Assembly: GCF_020091405.1 (NCBI RefSeq)
Contig: NZ_CP081903.1
Coordinates: 3,968,501 to 4,032,500 of the forward strand
Length of the DNA: 64,000 nucleotides
Reading direction: 5' to 3'
Origin: Bacteroides cellulosilyticus
GTDB lineage: Bacteria; Bacteroidota; Bacteroidia; Bacteroidales; Bacteroidaceae
Shown here: positions 26,464-36,032 of the stretch, piece by piece
Numbering within the stretch: position 1 is the stretch's first letter
How the letters are laid out: every line of letters begins with the position of its first letter
Program-made: the position numbers and the translations under genes
Notes under the pieces: model-generated
Databases searched by the model: none
What the model was told of the DNA's origin: nothing
Seen by the model: only the letters and a program-made list of their open reading frames with translations

Positions 26464-28038
26464 ATGTTTCAAAGGTTCAAAAACTTTAGAAAACTGAGGA
26501 AGTGGTATGTTGTGAAACTGAAACTGGTTGATGCCCGCCTGTATTTCGTCAGCATCTTCGTAGGATTGCTGACGGGGTTGGTGGCTGTTCCCTATCATTA
26601 TTGCCTATATTATTTCTTTAACTTGCGAAGTGAGTTTTTTGCTTCCCGTCCAGAGTGGTACTGGCATATTCCTCTTTTTCTTTTCTTTTGGGCGGTACTG
26701 ATATTCGTATCCTGGCTGGTAATGAAAATGCCGCTTATCACCGGAGGAGGTATTCCTCAAACGCGTGCTGCCATCAACGGGCGCATCACTTATAAGCATC
26801 CTTTCATAGAGTTGGTTTCTAAGTTCTTCGGCGGTATTCTTTCGGTCTCGGCCGGATTATCGCTGGGACGTGAAGGGCCTTCCGTACAAATAGGTTCGTA
26901 TGTGGGATGCCTTGTGGCACGCTGGACACATATTCTACGTGGTGAACGAAAGCAATTGCTTGCTGCCGGTGCCGGTGCCGGCCTTGCGGCTGCGTTTGCG
27001 GCGCCGCTGGCTTCTTCATTGCTTGTCATCGAATCCATCGAACGTTTTGATGCTCCCAAAACCGCTATTACTACCCTGCTGGCCGGTGTAGTGGCCGGTG
27101 CGGTGGCAAGCATGGTTTTTCCGGTAAATTCTTATCATTTGATACAAGTGGCCGAGCCCGGTTTTTCTTTTGGAGTCCAGGTGAAGTACTTTCTGTTACT
27201 TGCAGTGATTATTTCTGTTTGCGGAAAATTGTATTCCATGATGATGGTCTCTTTCAAACGGGTGTATGCAACGGTGAAATCTTCGGTATATATGAAGATG
27301 TTCTATCTGTTGCTGGTCGCTTATATTATTTCCTTTATGCAGGTCAACCTGACGGGTGGGGGAGAACAGTTTCTTTTGGAGCAGGCGCAATCCGGAAGCC
27401 ATGCACAAATTATGTGGGTAACGGCAATGATGCTGTTGCATTTCGGTTTTTCTGTTATCTGCGTTTCATCCGGTTTGCCGGGTGGAAGTTTTATTCCTAC
27501 ACTGGTCACCGGTGGATTACTGGGGCAGATTGTTGGTTTGTTGGGAGTGGAATATGGGGTTATTGAGCCGGAGAATGTCAGTTATGTAATGTTGATTTCA
27601 ATGTCTGCTTTCCTGGTGGCTGTGATACGTACACCTTTGACGGCTATCGTATTGATTACCGAGATAACAGGACATTTTGAGGTGTTCTACCCATCGGTGG
27701 TAGTGGGTGGATTGACTTATTATTTTACGGAACTTCTTCAGATAAGGCCTTTCAATGTGACGCTTTATGAGGATATGATCAATACTCCTGCTTTTCAGGA
27801 ACAGACAAGGTATAAACTGTCCATAGAAGTGATGACGGGTTCATATATGGATGGTAAACTTGTAGACGAACTTTCTTTGCCTGAAAACTGTGCCATTATC
27901 AATGTACACCGGGATGGTAAAGACGCAAAGCCCCCCGGAATACGGTTGATTCCGGGGGACCAGATTGATATTGAATTGGATGCGCAGGATATTGAAAAAC
28001 TCTATGAGCCGCTCGTCAGCCTGGCAAACATTTATTGA
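26464..28038 (+). CDS. CLC-family chloride/proton transporter with TrkA-C-like tail
   Basis: The protein has 524 residues with 10 or more hydrophobic helices. CLC signatures are GGGIPQ at the first selectivity segment, GREGPSVQIG with the external gating Glu137, and GLPGGSFIPTLVTGG. The residue aligning with the internal proton glutamate of E. coli CLC (E203) appears to be Ser191 or Ile192, depending on a one-residue gap. The last 90 residues (LSIEVMTGSYMDGKLVDELSLP...IRLIPGDQIDIEL) resemble a TrkA-C domain instead of CBS domains. It is an inner-membrane anion transporter; channel versus exchanger is open. Confidence 0.9.
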   Translation: MFQRFKNFRKLRKWYVVKLKLVDARLYFVSIFVGLLTGLVAVPYHYCLYYFFNLRSEFFASRPEWYWHIPLFLFFWAVLIFVSWLVMKMPLITGGGIPQTRAAINGRITYKHPFIELVSKFFGGILSVSAGLSLGREGPSVQIGSYVGCLVARWTHILRGERKQLLAAGAGAGLAAAFAAPLASSLLVIESIERFDAPKTAITTLLAGVVAGAVASMVFPVNSYHLIQVAEPGFSFGVQVKYFLLLAVIISVCGKLYSMMMVSFKRVYATVKSSVYMKMFYLLLVAYIISFMQVNLTGGGEQFLLEQAQSGSHAQIMWVTAMMLLHFGFSVICVSSGLPGGSFIPTLVTGGLLGQIVGLLGVEYGVIEPENVSYVMLISMSAFLVAVIRTPLTAIVLITEITGHFEVFYPSVVVGGLTYYFTELLQIRPFNVTLYEDMINTPAFQEQTRYKLSIEVMTGSYMDGKLVDELSLPENCAIINVHRDGKDAKPPGIRLIPGDQIDIELDAQDIEKLYEPLVSLANIY

Positions 28039-28054
28039 TATGGATGAGGTATCC

Positions 28055-29422
28055 TTATGCCAGACTGCCTATTTCATCCAGATTCTTCTGAATATCCTGA
28101 TCAGTCAGCTCGTAGTTTACGAGGTCACCGGAGAGATATTTATCGTATGAAGCCATGTCAATCAATCCGTGACCGGAGAGGTTGAACAGGATTACTTTCT
28201 CTTCACCTGTTTCCTTGCATTTGTTTGCTTCGCGGATGGCGGCGGCAATAGCGTGGCAAGATTCCGGTGCGGGAATGATACCTTCAGCTTGGGCAAACAA
28301 ACAGCCGGCCTCAAATGATTCCAGTTGCTTGATGTCTACAGCTTCCATCAGACCGTCTTTCAATAGTTGAGAAACGATGACGCCTGCACCGTGGTAACGC
28401 AATCCACCTGCATGAATATTAGCGGGAGCAAAGTTATGTCCCAGCGTGTACATAGGCAGTAGCGGAGTGTATCCTGCTTCGTCACCGAAATCATATTGGA
28501 ATTTACCGCGTGTCAGTTTCGGGCAAGAAGCCGGTTCGGCAGCAATGAAACGTGTTTGCTTACCTTCCAGAATCTTGTGGCGCATAAATGGGAATGCGAT
28601 ACCACCGAAGTTAGAGCCACCACCAAAACAAGCAATTACCATATCAGGATACTCTCCCGCCATTTCCATCTGTTTTTCGGCTTCCAGACCGATTACAGTC
28701 TGGTGCAGAGCTACATGGCTCAATACAGATCCTAATGTATATTTACAATTCGGTGTAGTCTGGGCCAGTTCGATGGCTTCTGAAATAGCGGTTCCCAATG
28801 ACCCCTGGTAGTTGGGGTGAGCCGTCAGGATATCTTTTCCTGCACGGGTGGACATAGACGGAGACGGCGTGACCTGTGCGCCGAACGTCTGCATGATGCT
28901 GCGGCGGTAAGGTTTCTGCTCATAACTGATTTTCACTTGGTAAACGGCAGCTTCCAATCCAAATAGGCGGGCAGCGTAAGCCAGCGAAGCACCCCATTGT
29001 CCGGCACCGGTTTCAGTGGTAACGTTGGTTACTCCTTCTTTCTTGCAATAATAAGCCTGGGGAATGGCAGAATTCAGCTTGTGCGATCCCATCGGACTTA
29101 CACTCTCATTCTTGAAATAGATATGTGCCGGAGTACCCAATGCTTGTTCCAGTCCATAAGCACGAACCAGTGGAGTACTACGATAATATTTGTACATTTC
29201 GCGTACTTCTTCGGGAATTTCGATCCACTTATCGGTCTGATTCAGTTCCTGTTTGCACAGTTCCTGTGCAAAGATGGGATATAAATCTTCAGCTTTCAGT
29301 GGTTGTTTGGTACCGGGATGAAGCGGAGGCATCGGTTTGTTCACCATATCTGCCTGTATATTGTACCAATAATGTGGTATTTCCTCTTCCGGGAGGAAAT
29401 ATCTTTTTGTCTTGTTGCTCAT
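28055..29422 (-). CDS. trpB: Tryptophan synthase beta chain, TrpB2 type
   Basis: The protein has 455 residues from ATG 29422 (an in-frame ATG at 29515 adds an unlikely basic/hydrophobic leader). It is a PLP enzyme joining indole and serine to give tryptophan. Seen: RSTPLVRAYGLEQALGT, the PLP-lysine motif in SPMGSHKLNSA, TETGAGQWGASLAYAARLFGL, the phosphate loop CFGGGSNFGG and HAGGLRYHGAGVI. Length and the N-terminal extension (EEEIPHYWYNIQAD, PPLHPGTKQPL) mark the TrpB2 class, not the operon-borne TrpB1. It stands alone, without trpA; salvage of indole is the usual proposal for this class. Confidence 0.93.
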   Translation of the reverse strand: MSNKTKRYFLPEEEIPHYWYNIQADMVNKPMPPLHPGTKQPLKAEDLYPIFAQELCKQELNQTDKWIEIPEEVREMYKYYRSTPLVRAYGLEQALGTPAHIYFKNESVSPMGSHKLNSAIPQAYYCKKEGVTNVTTETGAGQWGASLAYAARLFGLEAAVYQVKISYEQKPYRRSIMQTFGAQVTPSPSMSTRAGKDILTAHPNYQGSLGTAISEAIELAQTTPNCKYTLGSVLSHVALHQTVIGLEAEKQMEMAGEYPDMVIACFGGGSNFGGIAFPFMRHKILEGKQTRFIAAEPASCPKLTRGKFQYDFGDEAGYTPLLPMYTLGHNFAPANIHAGGLRYHGAGVIVSQLLKDGLMEAVDIKQLESFEAGCLFAQAEGIIPAPESCHAIAAAIREANKCKETGEEKVILFNLSGHGLIDMASYDKYLSGDLVNYELTDQDIQKNLDEIGSLA

Positions 29423-29556
29423 AGTGGTTACTTCTATTAAAATTTTTACGAGGCCAAATGTAACTATTATTTTTAAAACAATTTCTTTTTTCTTTTGTTT
29501 TTTGTCTATACGCATTGTTTTGTTTATGTTTGCCCGATATTTAATTTGATGTATAC

Positions 29557-31386
29557 ATGAAGATTTATCATAAATTCTTGTTGTATCAGAATAAATGGAT
29601 TCATCCGTACACTCGGATCATTCTTGGAGGGGTGACTTATATAGCCTACCTGGCTTCTATTCTGTTAATTATGGGAGTGGTATATGAACACGGCTTTACT
29701 ATTTCCGAACACGAGGCTTCTCAACTGCAAACACTCTATCGGTTTGTGTGGGGTGTTTTCCTGTCCGAAGTCACTTTGCGCCTGTTATTGGAATACAGGG
29801 ACACAAAGCGTACTTTTAAGAGATTGACGTGGATATTGATTGCCTTGCTTTACCTCACCCTTATCCCTGTCATTTTTCATCGACCGGAAGAGGAGGGAGC
29901 TATTCTGCATTTTTGGGAAATATTGAATGGAAAGCCCTATCATATAGTGCTTCTGCTGATTTTCTCTTTCCTCAATTTATCCAATGGCTTGGTCAGGGTG
30001 CTGGGACGGCGAACGAATCCTTCTTTGATTCTGGCTGGTAGTTTCCTGATAATCATTCTTATCGGAACAGGTTTGCTAATGCTTCCCCGATGTACGGTGA
30101 GCGGTATTTCGTGGGTGGACTCACTGTTTATTTCTACCAGTGCGGTTTGTGTCACGGGGCTGACTTCGGTGGATGTAGCGTCTACTTTTACTACACCTGG
30201 TTTTGTAGTGATCATTCTGCTGATACAGATTGGCGGATTGGGTGTGATGACACTGACCAGTTTTTTTGCGATGTTCTTTATGGGAAATACATCCTTTTAT
30301 AATCAGTTGGTGGTTCGTGATATGGTCAGTTCCAATTCGTTGAATTCGTTACTTTCCACTTTGTTGTACATATTGGGATTCACGTTGGCTATTGAAGGTG
30401 TCGGTATGCTTGCCATCTGGAGTGATATTCACGCTACGATGGGGATGACGTTTGAGGAAGAAGTGGCGTTCTCGGCTTTTCATGCTATTTCCGCATTCTG
30501 TAATGCTGGTTTCTCCACGTTGCCGGGAAATCTTGGCAATCCGCTGGTGATGACAGGGCATAATCCGTTCCTTATCTATATATCCCTGTTGATTATTCTG
30601 GGGGGTATCGGTTTCCCGATATTGGTGAATTTCAAAGATATAGTACTCCATCATTTGCGCCGCATCTGGAAATTCCTGCATACGTGGGAGTGGGACAGAC
30701 ATCGTTTTTATCATCTGTATAATCTGAATACACGGATTGTGCTGATTATGACTTTCCTGTTATTGGTGTTTGGTACGGTGCTTATCGCTGTTTTTGAGTG
30801 GAATCATGCTTTTGCCGGTATGTCAGTCGCTGATAAATGGACACAGGCGTTCTTTAATGCGACTTGTCCGCGTACTGCCGGATTTACAAGTGTGGATCTG
30901 GCCTCTCTGGGAGTACAGAGTGTATTGGTTTATATCTTCCTGATGTGGGTAGGTGGTGCTGCGCAGTCCACGGCGGGTGGTATCAAGGTGAATGCGTTTG
31001 CAGTAGTTGTTCTGAATCTGGTTGCCGTGTTGCGTGGTACGGAGCGGGTGGAAGTATTTGGTCGTGAACTGTCTTACGATTCCATTCGCCGTTCCAATGC
31101 GACGGTGGTGATGTCTATCGGTGTTTTGTTTGTATTTGTGTTTATTCTGACAATCTGGGAACCTCAGGCATCTGTCATGGCACTTCTGTTTGAGTGTGTG
31201 TCGGCGTTGAGTACGGTAGGTTCCAGTCTGAATCTTACTCCGACTTTGGGGGATAATAGTAAGTTGCTTGTTGCTCTTCTGATGTTTATCGGACGTGTGG
31301 GACTGATTACGCTGATGTTGGGTATCATTAAGCAAAAGAAGCATACGAAATATCAGTATCCGAGTGGGCAGATCATTATAAATTAG
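29557..31386 (+). CDS. trkH: TrkH-family potassium transporter membrane subunit
   Basis: The protein has 609 residues. After about 130 extra N-terminal residues with four hydrophobic helices, the TrkH/KtrB core follows, with four pore-loop repeats: SAVCVTGLTSVD, SAFCNAGFST, CPRTAGFTSVD and SALSTVGSSLN. These Gly-containing filters select potassium. The protein sits in the inner membrane and pairs with the regulatory TrkA subunit whose gene begins 24 nt downstream. Organisation as trkH-trkA operon is typical for Bacteroides. Confidence 0.95.
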   Translation: MKIYHKFLLYQNKWIHPYTRIILGGVTYIAYLASILLIMGVVYEHGFTISEHEASQLQTLYRFVWGVFLSEVTLRLLLEYRDTKRTFKRLTWILIALLYLTLIPVIFHRPEEEGAILHFWEILNGKPYHIVLLLIFSFLNLSNGLVRVLGRRTNPSLILAGSFLIIILIGTGLLMLPRCTVSGISWVDSLFISTSAVCVTGLTSVDVASTFTTPGFVVIILLIQIGGLGVMTLTSFFAMFFMGNTSFYNQLVVRDMVSSNSLNSLLSTLLYILGFTLAIEGVGMLAIWSDIHATMGMTFEEEVAFSAFHAISAFCNAGFSTLPGNLGNPLVMTGHNPFLIYISLLIILGGIGFPILVNFKDIVLHHLRRIWKFLHTWEWDRHRFYHLYNLNTRIVLIMTFLLLVFGTVLIAVFEWNHAFAGMSVADKWTQAFFNATCPRTAGFTSVDLASLGVQSVLVYIFLMWVGGAAQSTAGGIKVNAFAVVVLNLVAVLRGTERVEVFGRELSYDSIRRSNATVVMSIGVLFVFVFILTIWEPQASVMALLFECVSALSTVGSSLNLTPTLGDNSKLLVALLMFIGRVGLITLMLGIIKQKKHTKYQYPSGQIIIN

Positions 31387-31410
31387 TAGTAAGTAGTAAA
31401 AACAGAATTT

Positions 31411-32097
31411 ATGAAGTATATTATTATCGGTTTAGGAAATTACGGACACATGCTTGCCGAAGAACTGTCTGTATTGGGACATGAAGTAATTGGGGCGGAT
31501 GTGAGTGCAAGCCGCGTAGACAGTATCAAAGAAAAGATTGCTACGGCTTTTGTGTTGGATGCAACAGATGAACAGGCACTTGCCGCTCTTCCCTTGAGCG
31601 GTGTGGATGTGGTAATTGTGGCTATTGGCGAGAATTTTGGTGCTTCTATTCGTGTGGTGGCTTTGCTGAAACAACAAAAAGTGGCTCATATTTATGCGCG
31701 GGCTATTGATAATGTCCATCGTTCCGTGCTTGAGGCTTTTGATTTGGAACGGATTCTTACTCCGGAGGAAGATGCAGCCCGTGGTTTGGTACATCTGTTG
31801 GAGTTTGGTTCCAATATGGAAACCTTCCGGGTAGATACGGATTACTATGTGGTGAAGTTCGCTGTGCCGGAAAAGATGATAGGATATTATGCCAATGAAT
31901 TGAATCTGGACAAGGAATTTGGCTTGAAACTGTTGGCGCTGAAGCGTGCCAAGACGTTGAAAAACTGTCTGGGTATTTCATTTACCGAACATGATGTGAT
32001 GAATGAATTACCTGAAAATGACCAGGTACAGGCGGGTGATGAATTGGTTTGTTACGGACGCTATAAGGACTTTCAGAAATTCTGGAAAGCGATGTAA
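31411..32097 (+). CDS. trkA: TrkA/KtrA-type regulatory subunit
   Basis: The protein has 228 residues. RCK-N Rossmann fold with nucleotide loop GLGNYGHMLAEELSVLGHEVIGAD and DATDEQALAALPLSGVDVVIVAIGENFGAS, then an RCK-C (TrkA_C) domain from about residue 140 (YYANELNLDKEFGLKLLALKR, QVQAGDELVCYGRYKDFQKF). It binds nucleotide on the cytoplasmic side and gates the TrkH subunit encoded immediately upstream. Confidence 0.95.
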   Translation: MKYIIIGLGNYGHMLAEELSVLGHEVIGADVSASRVDSIKEKIATAFVLDATDEQALAALPLSGVDVVIVAIGENFGASIRVVALLKQQKVAHIYARAIDNVHRSVLEAFDLERILTPEEDAARGLVHLLEFGSNMETFRVDTDYYVVKFAVPEKMIGYYANELNLDKEFGLKLLALKRAKTLKNCLGISFTEHDVMNELPENDQVQAGDELVCYGRYKDFQKFWKAM

Positions 32098-32135
32098 AAG
32101 GAATCTTTGCTATAACAGGTATATGTAGGGGATTA

Positions 32136-32504
32136 TTATTGTCCCCTTCGCCTTTTCCTGTCATTGATAATGTCGTTCATATTCTCTTGTGCCCATGAAA
32201 TCAGGGAGTTGATATGTGGCAACAGAGACATGGCCCTTTCCGTCAGCGAATATTCCACTTTAGGCGGCACTTGAGCGTAAATCTGTCTTCTCACAAGTCC
32301 GTCTTCTTCTAATGTGCGGAGTGTAACGGTCAGCATCTTTTGTGAAATGTCCGGTATCGTCTTCTGTAACTCATTAAACCGCATTACGGGGGCTTGTGTC
32401 AAGGTAAATAGTGTCAGAATAGACCATTTATCACTGATGCGGGCCAGTATCATCCGGATAGGGCAATCAGCATAAGAGCCATTTTGTATATCTGTTCTAT
32501 TCAT
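32136..32504 (-). CDS. HxlR-family transcriptional regulator
   Basis: The protein has 122 residues from ATG 32504. Winged-helix HxlR signatures are present: CPIRMILARISDKWSILTLFTL with the N-terminal sensing Cys, MRFNELQKTIPDISQKMLTVTLRTLEEDGLVRR, PPKVEYSLTERAMSLLPHINSLISWAQEN. Such regulators often respond to reactive electrophiles or oxidants. Its promoter is a near-perfect Bacteroides one (minus strand TTTG, 20 nt, TACTTTTG, 32531-32562), so the longer in-frame start at 32561, which lies at the promoter, is rejected. A 38-bp copy of this promoter region lies at 36077-36114. Confidence 0.92.
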   Translation of the reverse strand: MNRTDIQNGSYADCPIRMILARISDKWSILTLFTLTQAPVMRFNELQKTIPDISQKMLTVTLRTLEEDGLVRRQIYAQVPPKVEYSLTERAMSLLPHINSLISWAQENMNDIINDRKRRRGQ

Positions 32505-32520
32505 ATTGCTTTGATTTCTA

Positions 32521-32562
32521 AAACACTCTACAAAAGTAACTAATATGCCGATTGTATGCAAA
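32521..32562 (-). promoter_or_regulatory. Promoter of the HxlR gene, duplicated at 36077
   Basis: Minus-strand -33 TTTG (32559-32562), 20-nt spacer and -7 TACTTTTG (32531-32538). The 38-nt block 32521-32558 recurs at 36077-36114 with one mismatch, including the -7 box but not the -33 TTTG. Confidence 0.8.
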
Positions 32563-32618
32563 TTATCTTATAATTTGTTGGAGGCTTAACTTATTAAACT
32601 TATTTGGGTCTTCTGACT

Positions 32619-33239
32619 TCATTCATCGCTAATCGTCGTAATCACCGTTTGGGTCAGAATTGTATCTTTTTTTACAGATGAACTATAAGCAGCTATAGTA
32701 GCACTATTTGCTCCATCCTTTTTTTCGCCTCTCATCAGAGTCATTTTCAGATTCTCTGTTTCTACTTCTACAATGGATACGGTAGGCTTTGTTAGTGATG
32801 TACCGTCCGGTAGAGCAAACTTTATGGTGATTTTATAATCTGTGTTGACTTTTTGCCCTTCTTTTTCCACAAACTCTGATGCGGGTATTCTTTTTACGGT
32901 CTCAAGTACTTCTATGTCTAAGGCAGGACAAAGTTTTTTGGTTATTCTGCTATTTGTTATTGCACCTTCTTTAGTTACAGTGAAATCTATTGTAACATCT
33001 CCTTGTATTTTCGCTTCAATCGCTTTTGAGGGATATTCAATATTTTCCCTGAGAAAAGTAAACATAGCCCGCATACTGTTGTGAGCATCGGTAGCGCTGC
33101 AAGTATGAGAAGTGGAAACTTCCATTTTTTTATCAGAACTTTGTGCCTTAACAGAAGTTGTGGTTTCGCAAATTAAGGTAAGAACAGAGAACAGTAATAA
33201 TGCTAATCTGTTCATTTTTAAACTCTTTTTGTCAATCAT
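32619..33239 (-). CDS. TonB C-terminal domain exported protein
   Basis: The protein has 206 residues from ATG 33239 (33215 also possible). An N-terminal hydrophobic segment (MNRLALLLFSVLTLICETTTSVKAQ) is a signal peptide or anchor. Residues about 65-150 look like a TonB C-terminal domain: MRAMFTFLRENIEYPSKAIEAKIQGDVTIDFTVTKEGAI, ALDIEVLETVKRIPASEF, TDYKITIKFALPDG. The usual proline-rich span is missing, so it may not energise receptors directly. Next to LytTR regulators. Confidence 0.75.
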   Translation of the reverse strand: MIDKKSLKMNRLALLLFSVLTLICETTTSVKAQSSDKKMEVSTSHTCSATDAHNSMRAMFTFLRENIEYPSKAIEAKIQGDVTIDFTVTKEGAITNSRITKKLCPALDIEVLETVKRIPASEFVEKEGQKVNTDYKITIKFALPDGTSLTKPTVSIVEVETENLKMTLMRGEKKDGANSATIAAYSSSVKKDTILTQTVITTISDE

Positions 33240-33307
33240 GATAATGTTTTTTAGAATGTGATACATTAAAAATATTTATAATCTATGCTATAGCCGGTCG
33301 CGTCAAC

Positions 33308-33745
33308 CTATATTTGTATATGCAGTTTGCTCATTAATATAGGCAGATAAGAATCACTGATCGGAATGGTGGCTCCTTCAATGCGGATTCTTTTATGTTC
33401 GATGTAGTTGATATGAGACAGTGAAACAATATAGGAACGGTGTACGCGACAAAAAATTCCTTCAAGGCATTCTTCAAAGTGTTTTAGAGTCAGTTGCGAA
33501 AGTATAGGTTTACCTTCTGCCCGATGTACTTTGACATAATCTCCGTATCCTTCCAAATATAGAATATCTTCTTGATTAATGCGTACAATCCGATTTCCGT
33601 CACGGAGGAAGATAGACTGATTGCTCAACTTATTTGTAGCAAACAGGGAGTTTACTTCCGTTAGAGAACGGTTAACTTGCTCCAGATACTCCATCAGTTC
33701 ATTGAGAGTAGCAATATCCCCATCCAGAATAATACATTTCAGCAT
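33308..33745 (-). CDS. LytTR DNA-binding protein with vestigial receiver
   Basis: The protein has 145 residues. The first about 25 residues (MLKCIILDGDIATLNELMEYLEQ) look like the opening beta-alpha unit of a CheY receiver, but the rest of that domain, including the phosphorylated Asp, is missing. From about residue 42 a full LytTR domain follows (FLRDGNRIVRINQEDILYLEGYGDYVKVH, HFEECLEGIFCRVHRSYIVSLSHINYIEHKRIRIEGATIPISDSYLPIL). It would bind DNA without phosphorelay control. The neighbours are a TonB-domain gene and the LytS/LytTR pair. Confidence 0.85.
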   Translation of the reverse strand: MLKCIILDGDIATLNELMEYLEQVNRSLTEVNSLFATNKLSNQSIFLRDGNRIVRINQEDILYLEGYGDYVKVHRAEGKPILSQLTLKHFEECLEGIFCRVHRSYIVSLSHINYIEHKRIRIEGATIPISDSYLPILMSKLHIQI

Positions 33746-33873
33746 AATGTTTCGTTTAATTTATTCTTATCATTTGCTGCAAATTAAAGGAAAATATCAG
33801 CTAACAAAAGTTAAGTACCGGCAAACGGGGATTCTTTGCAGGTGAAGCGAACAACAGACCGGGGTGAATGTCT

Positions 33874-34635
33874 TTAATCCTCTTCTTGCATAATCCATTT
33901 TTTGAATATCGGAGTTTTCACTTTACTTATGATAATGCGTTCGGGAACAGGTATAAGCAAGTTGACGGAAAGCCGGTTGCCTGACCAGAGCTCTATGTCT
34001 TTAACAGACTTACGTGAAATAATGAATTGACGGTTGGCGCGAAAGAAGTGCTGTTGGTTCAATTGCTCATAAAGTGTATCGAGTGTGTAGTCTACCGGAT
34101 GTTTTTTACCGTCAAAAGTATGAGCCGTAACTTTTTCCCGGGCAGTATAGAAATAGTAAATATCATCTACTGGGAGCGGATAAAACTTATCAGCAAACAT
34201 AACCAACAATTTTTTCACTTCTTTCCGGTTCTCAATCATGGCATTAGTCCGCAGGATATGTTCTTTTCGTTCCATCGGATTGAAAAGGAGAAATTTGTTC
34301 AATGCATGTTCTAATGAATTCAGCGTAACGGGCTTTAGGAGATAATCAATGCTGCTCACCTGAAAAGCTTGTAAAGCATACTCATCATAAGCGGTAGTAA
34401 ACACTACGGGAGCGGCAACTTCTACCTGTTCGAAAATAGTAAAAGCCAAACCGTCTGCCAGATGAATATCCATGAAAATGATATCCGGTGGTGATGAACT
34501 TTGAAACCATTCAATACTGTCTTCGATGCTTTCTAATTCGGCAACCACTTCAATGTCGGCCACTGAGTTTTGCTGTAAAATAGCTTTCAAGCTGTTTACT
34601 GCTGCTGTTTCATCTTCAATGATTATTACTTTCAT
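33874..34635 (-). CDS. LytTR-family response regulator
   Basis: The protein has 253 residues. Receiver domain: VIIIEDETAAVNSL with acidic pair E7/D8, phospho-acceptor Asp56 in FMDIHLADG, Thr in VVFTTAYDEYAL, Lys101 in LLKPV. C-terminal LytTR DNA-binding domain with DDIYYFYTAREKVTAHTFDGKKHPVDYTLDTLYEQLNQQHFFRANRQFIIS. It starts 4 nt after the kinase stop, so the two form a classical coupled pair. Close homologue of the regulator at 45490. Confidence 0.95.
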   Translation of the reverse strand: MKVIIIEDETAAVNSLKAILQQNSVADIEVVAELESIEDSIEWFQSSSPPDIIFMDIHLADGLAFTIFEQVEVAAPVVFTTAYDEYALQAFQVSSIDYLLKPVTLNSLEHALNKFLLFNPMERKEHILRTNAMIENRKEVKKLLVMFADKFYPLPVDDIYYFYTAREKVTAHTFDGKKHPVDYTLDTLYEQLNQQHFFRANRQFIISRKSVKDIELWSGNRLSVNLLIPVPERIIISKVKTPIFKKWIMQEED

Positions 34636-34639
34636 ACAT

Positions 34640-35893
34640 TTATTCCAATATATCAGACAGTGGAAGAGATACTACAAAATATCCGTTGGAATTGTTTATC
34701 CGTATGCTTTTTCCGGTCAGCATTTGATAGCGCCCCTGAAGGTTCTTTAATCCTATCTTGTTGCAGATGCACTCTTCTTTTTTGGGGCGGATAGGATTGG
34801 ATACGGCTAATAAATCTTCAGATGTTGTATAAACCTCAACCTGCAGGGGGTGTTGCATGCTGATGATGTTGTGTTTCACGGCATTCTCAATAAGCGGGAG
34901 CAGACTAAGAATAGGCAGCCTCTTCTGTCGGCAGCCTTCTGCAATCCGGATTGAGAAAAACAGCTTGTTTTCATAACGTACGCTGAGCAGATAAGTATAA
35001 GCTTTTGCAAACTGTAGTTCTTCATCAAGGGTGACTAATGTTTTGTGATTACTTTGTAAGATATAACGGAAAACATTGGATAGTCCTTCCAGGTATTCAA
35101 GTGTCTTATCTTGTTCGTTCATGCGGATTAACGAATTAAGTCCGTTTAATGAGTTGAAGAAGAAATGCGGGTTAATCTGTCCCATCAGTGCATTGTATGA
35201 GTTTTGTAGTTTTTCGACTTTTATTTTTTCATATTCCAGTGTCATTTCTTGCTTTTTATCAAGCAGATGGAGCAAAAGCATGCTTAGCATGATAGTCAGT
35301 AGGACAAAAATATGTTCTACCAGCAGAGGGTATGAATTGGTGCTTGAAAAAACGGCACTTACTCCCATCTGTGCCTTATTGGGGGAGCTTATAGAATCTG
35401 GAGCCATGTCTAATGTCTTTTTTGAGACTTCCGTTATAAAAACTGCGTGTTCCGTGAAATTATAGGAGGTAATGGCGTCATGCTTTTTTTCCATGATGAT
35501 TATTTTCTTTAATGCAGGATATGCCTGGTATAGCCCGAAAGCAACGAATACAATAATTCCTATTGCAAACCCTATTGTTTTCACTTCCTTGCGCCGGAAT
35601 ATTATGTTTCCCCATTTATACATCCACCTGTAGAGGATAAATAAAATGAAAGAAAAGAGCCAAAACCATACTATAGAAAACCAGAAATCATATTTTTCTA
35701 TTTCCCAAGTAATGCCGGATGCTTTTGAGTCCATTATCAAATCATAGCGTCGCATTAACAATGCAAAATTGGCAAAAAGGGTCAGAATCACTGATATGGT
35801 GAGCCCAATCAACAATTCATTCTTTGTTAAATGCCATATAATAAAATCATTTTTAGTTTTATTACTCTGTTTTTCGGGGAATGTAATATTCAT
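34640..35893 (-). CDS. LytS-type sensor histidine kinase
   Basis: The protein has 417 residues from ATG 35893 (35929 is an alternative). The N-terminal half has four hydrophobic segments (LIGLTISVILTLFANFAL, FWFSIVWFWLFSFILFIL, GFAIGIIVFVAFGLYQAY, LLVEHIFVLLTIMLSMLLLHLL). The His_kinase core has NPHFFFNSLNGLNSLIR with phospho-His near residue 243, and an HATPase region with LLPLIENAVKHNI and GLKNLQGRYQML. Signal unknown. It is coupled to the LytTR regulator and preceded by a relic of an HxlR promoter. Confidence 0.93.
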   Translation of the reverse strand: MNITFPEKQSNKTKNDFIIWHLTKNELLIGLTISVILTLFANFALLMRRYDLIMDSKASGITWEIEKYDFWFSIVWFWLFSFILFILYRWMYKWGNIIFRRKEVKTIGFAIGIIVFVAFGLYQAYPALKKIIIMEKKHDAITSYNFTEHAVFITEVSKKTLDMAPDSISSPNKAQMGVSAVFSSTNSYPLLVEHIFVLLTIMLSMLLLHLLDKKQEMTLEYEKIKVEKLQNSYNALMGQINPHFFFNSLNGLNSLIRMNEQDKTLEYLEGLSNVFRYILQSNHKTLVTLDEELQFAKAYTYLLSVRYENKLFFSIRIAEGCRQKRLPILSLLPLIENAVKHNIISMQHPLQVEVYTTSEDLLAVSNPIRPKKEECICNKIGLKNLQGRYQMLTGKSIRINNSNGYFVVSLPLSDILE

Positions 35894-36032
35894 GAGACTC
35901 TGTGTTTTTTGCAGGACAAAAATAATCAATCTGTTCGCTTTATTTCAAATGAGACGGTGAAACGGACAAAACAGACTGTGAATCGTCTCTAAAATACTAC
36001 GTTTTCAGTATTGAGATATCGTGCATTTATAT

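Noticed and set aside
28055..29422. Part of a trp operon
   Set aside because: No trpA, trpC or other trp genes adjoin; the length and N-terminus indicate the stand-alone TrpB2 class.
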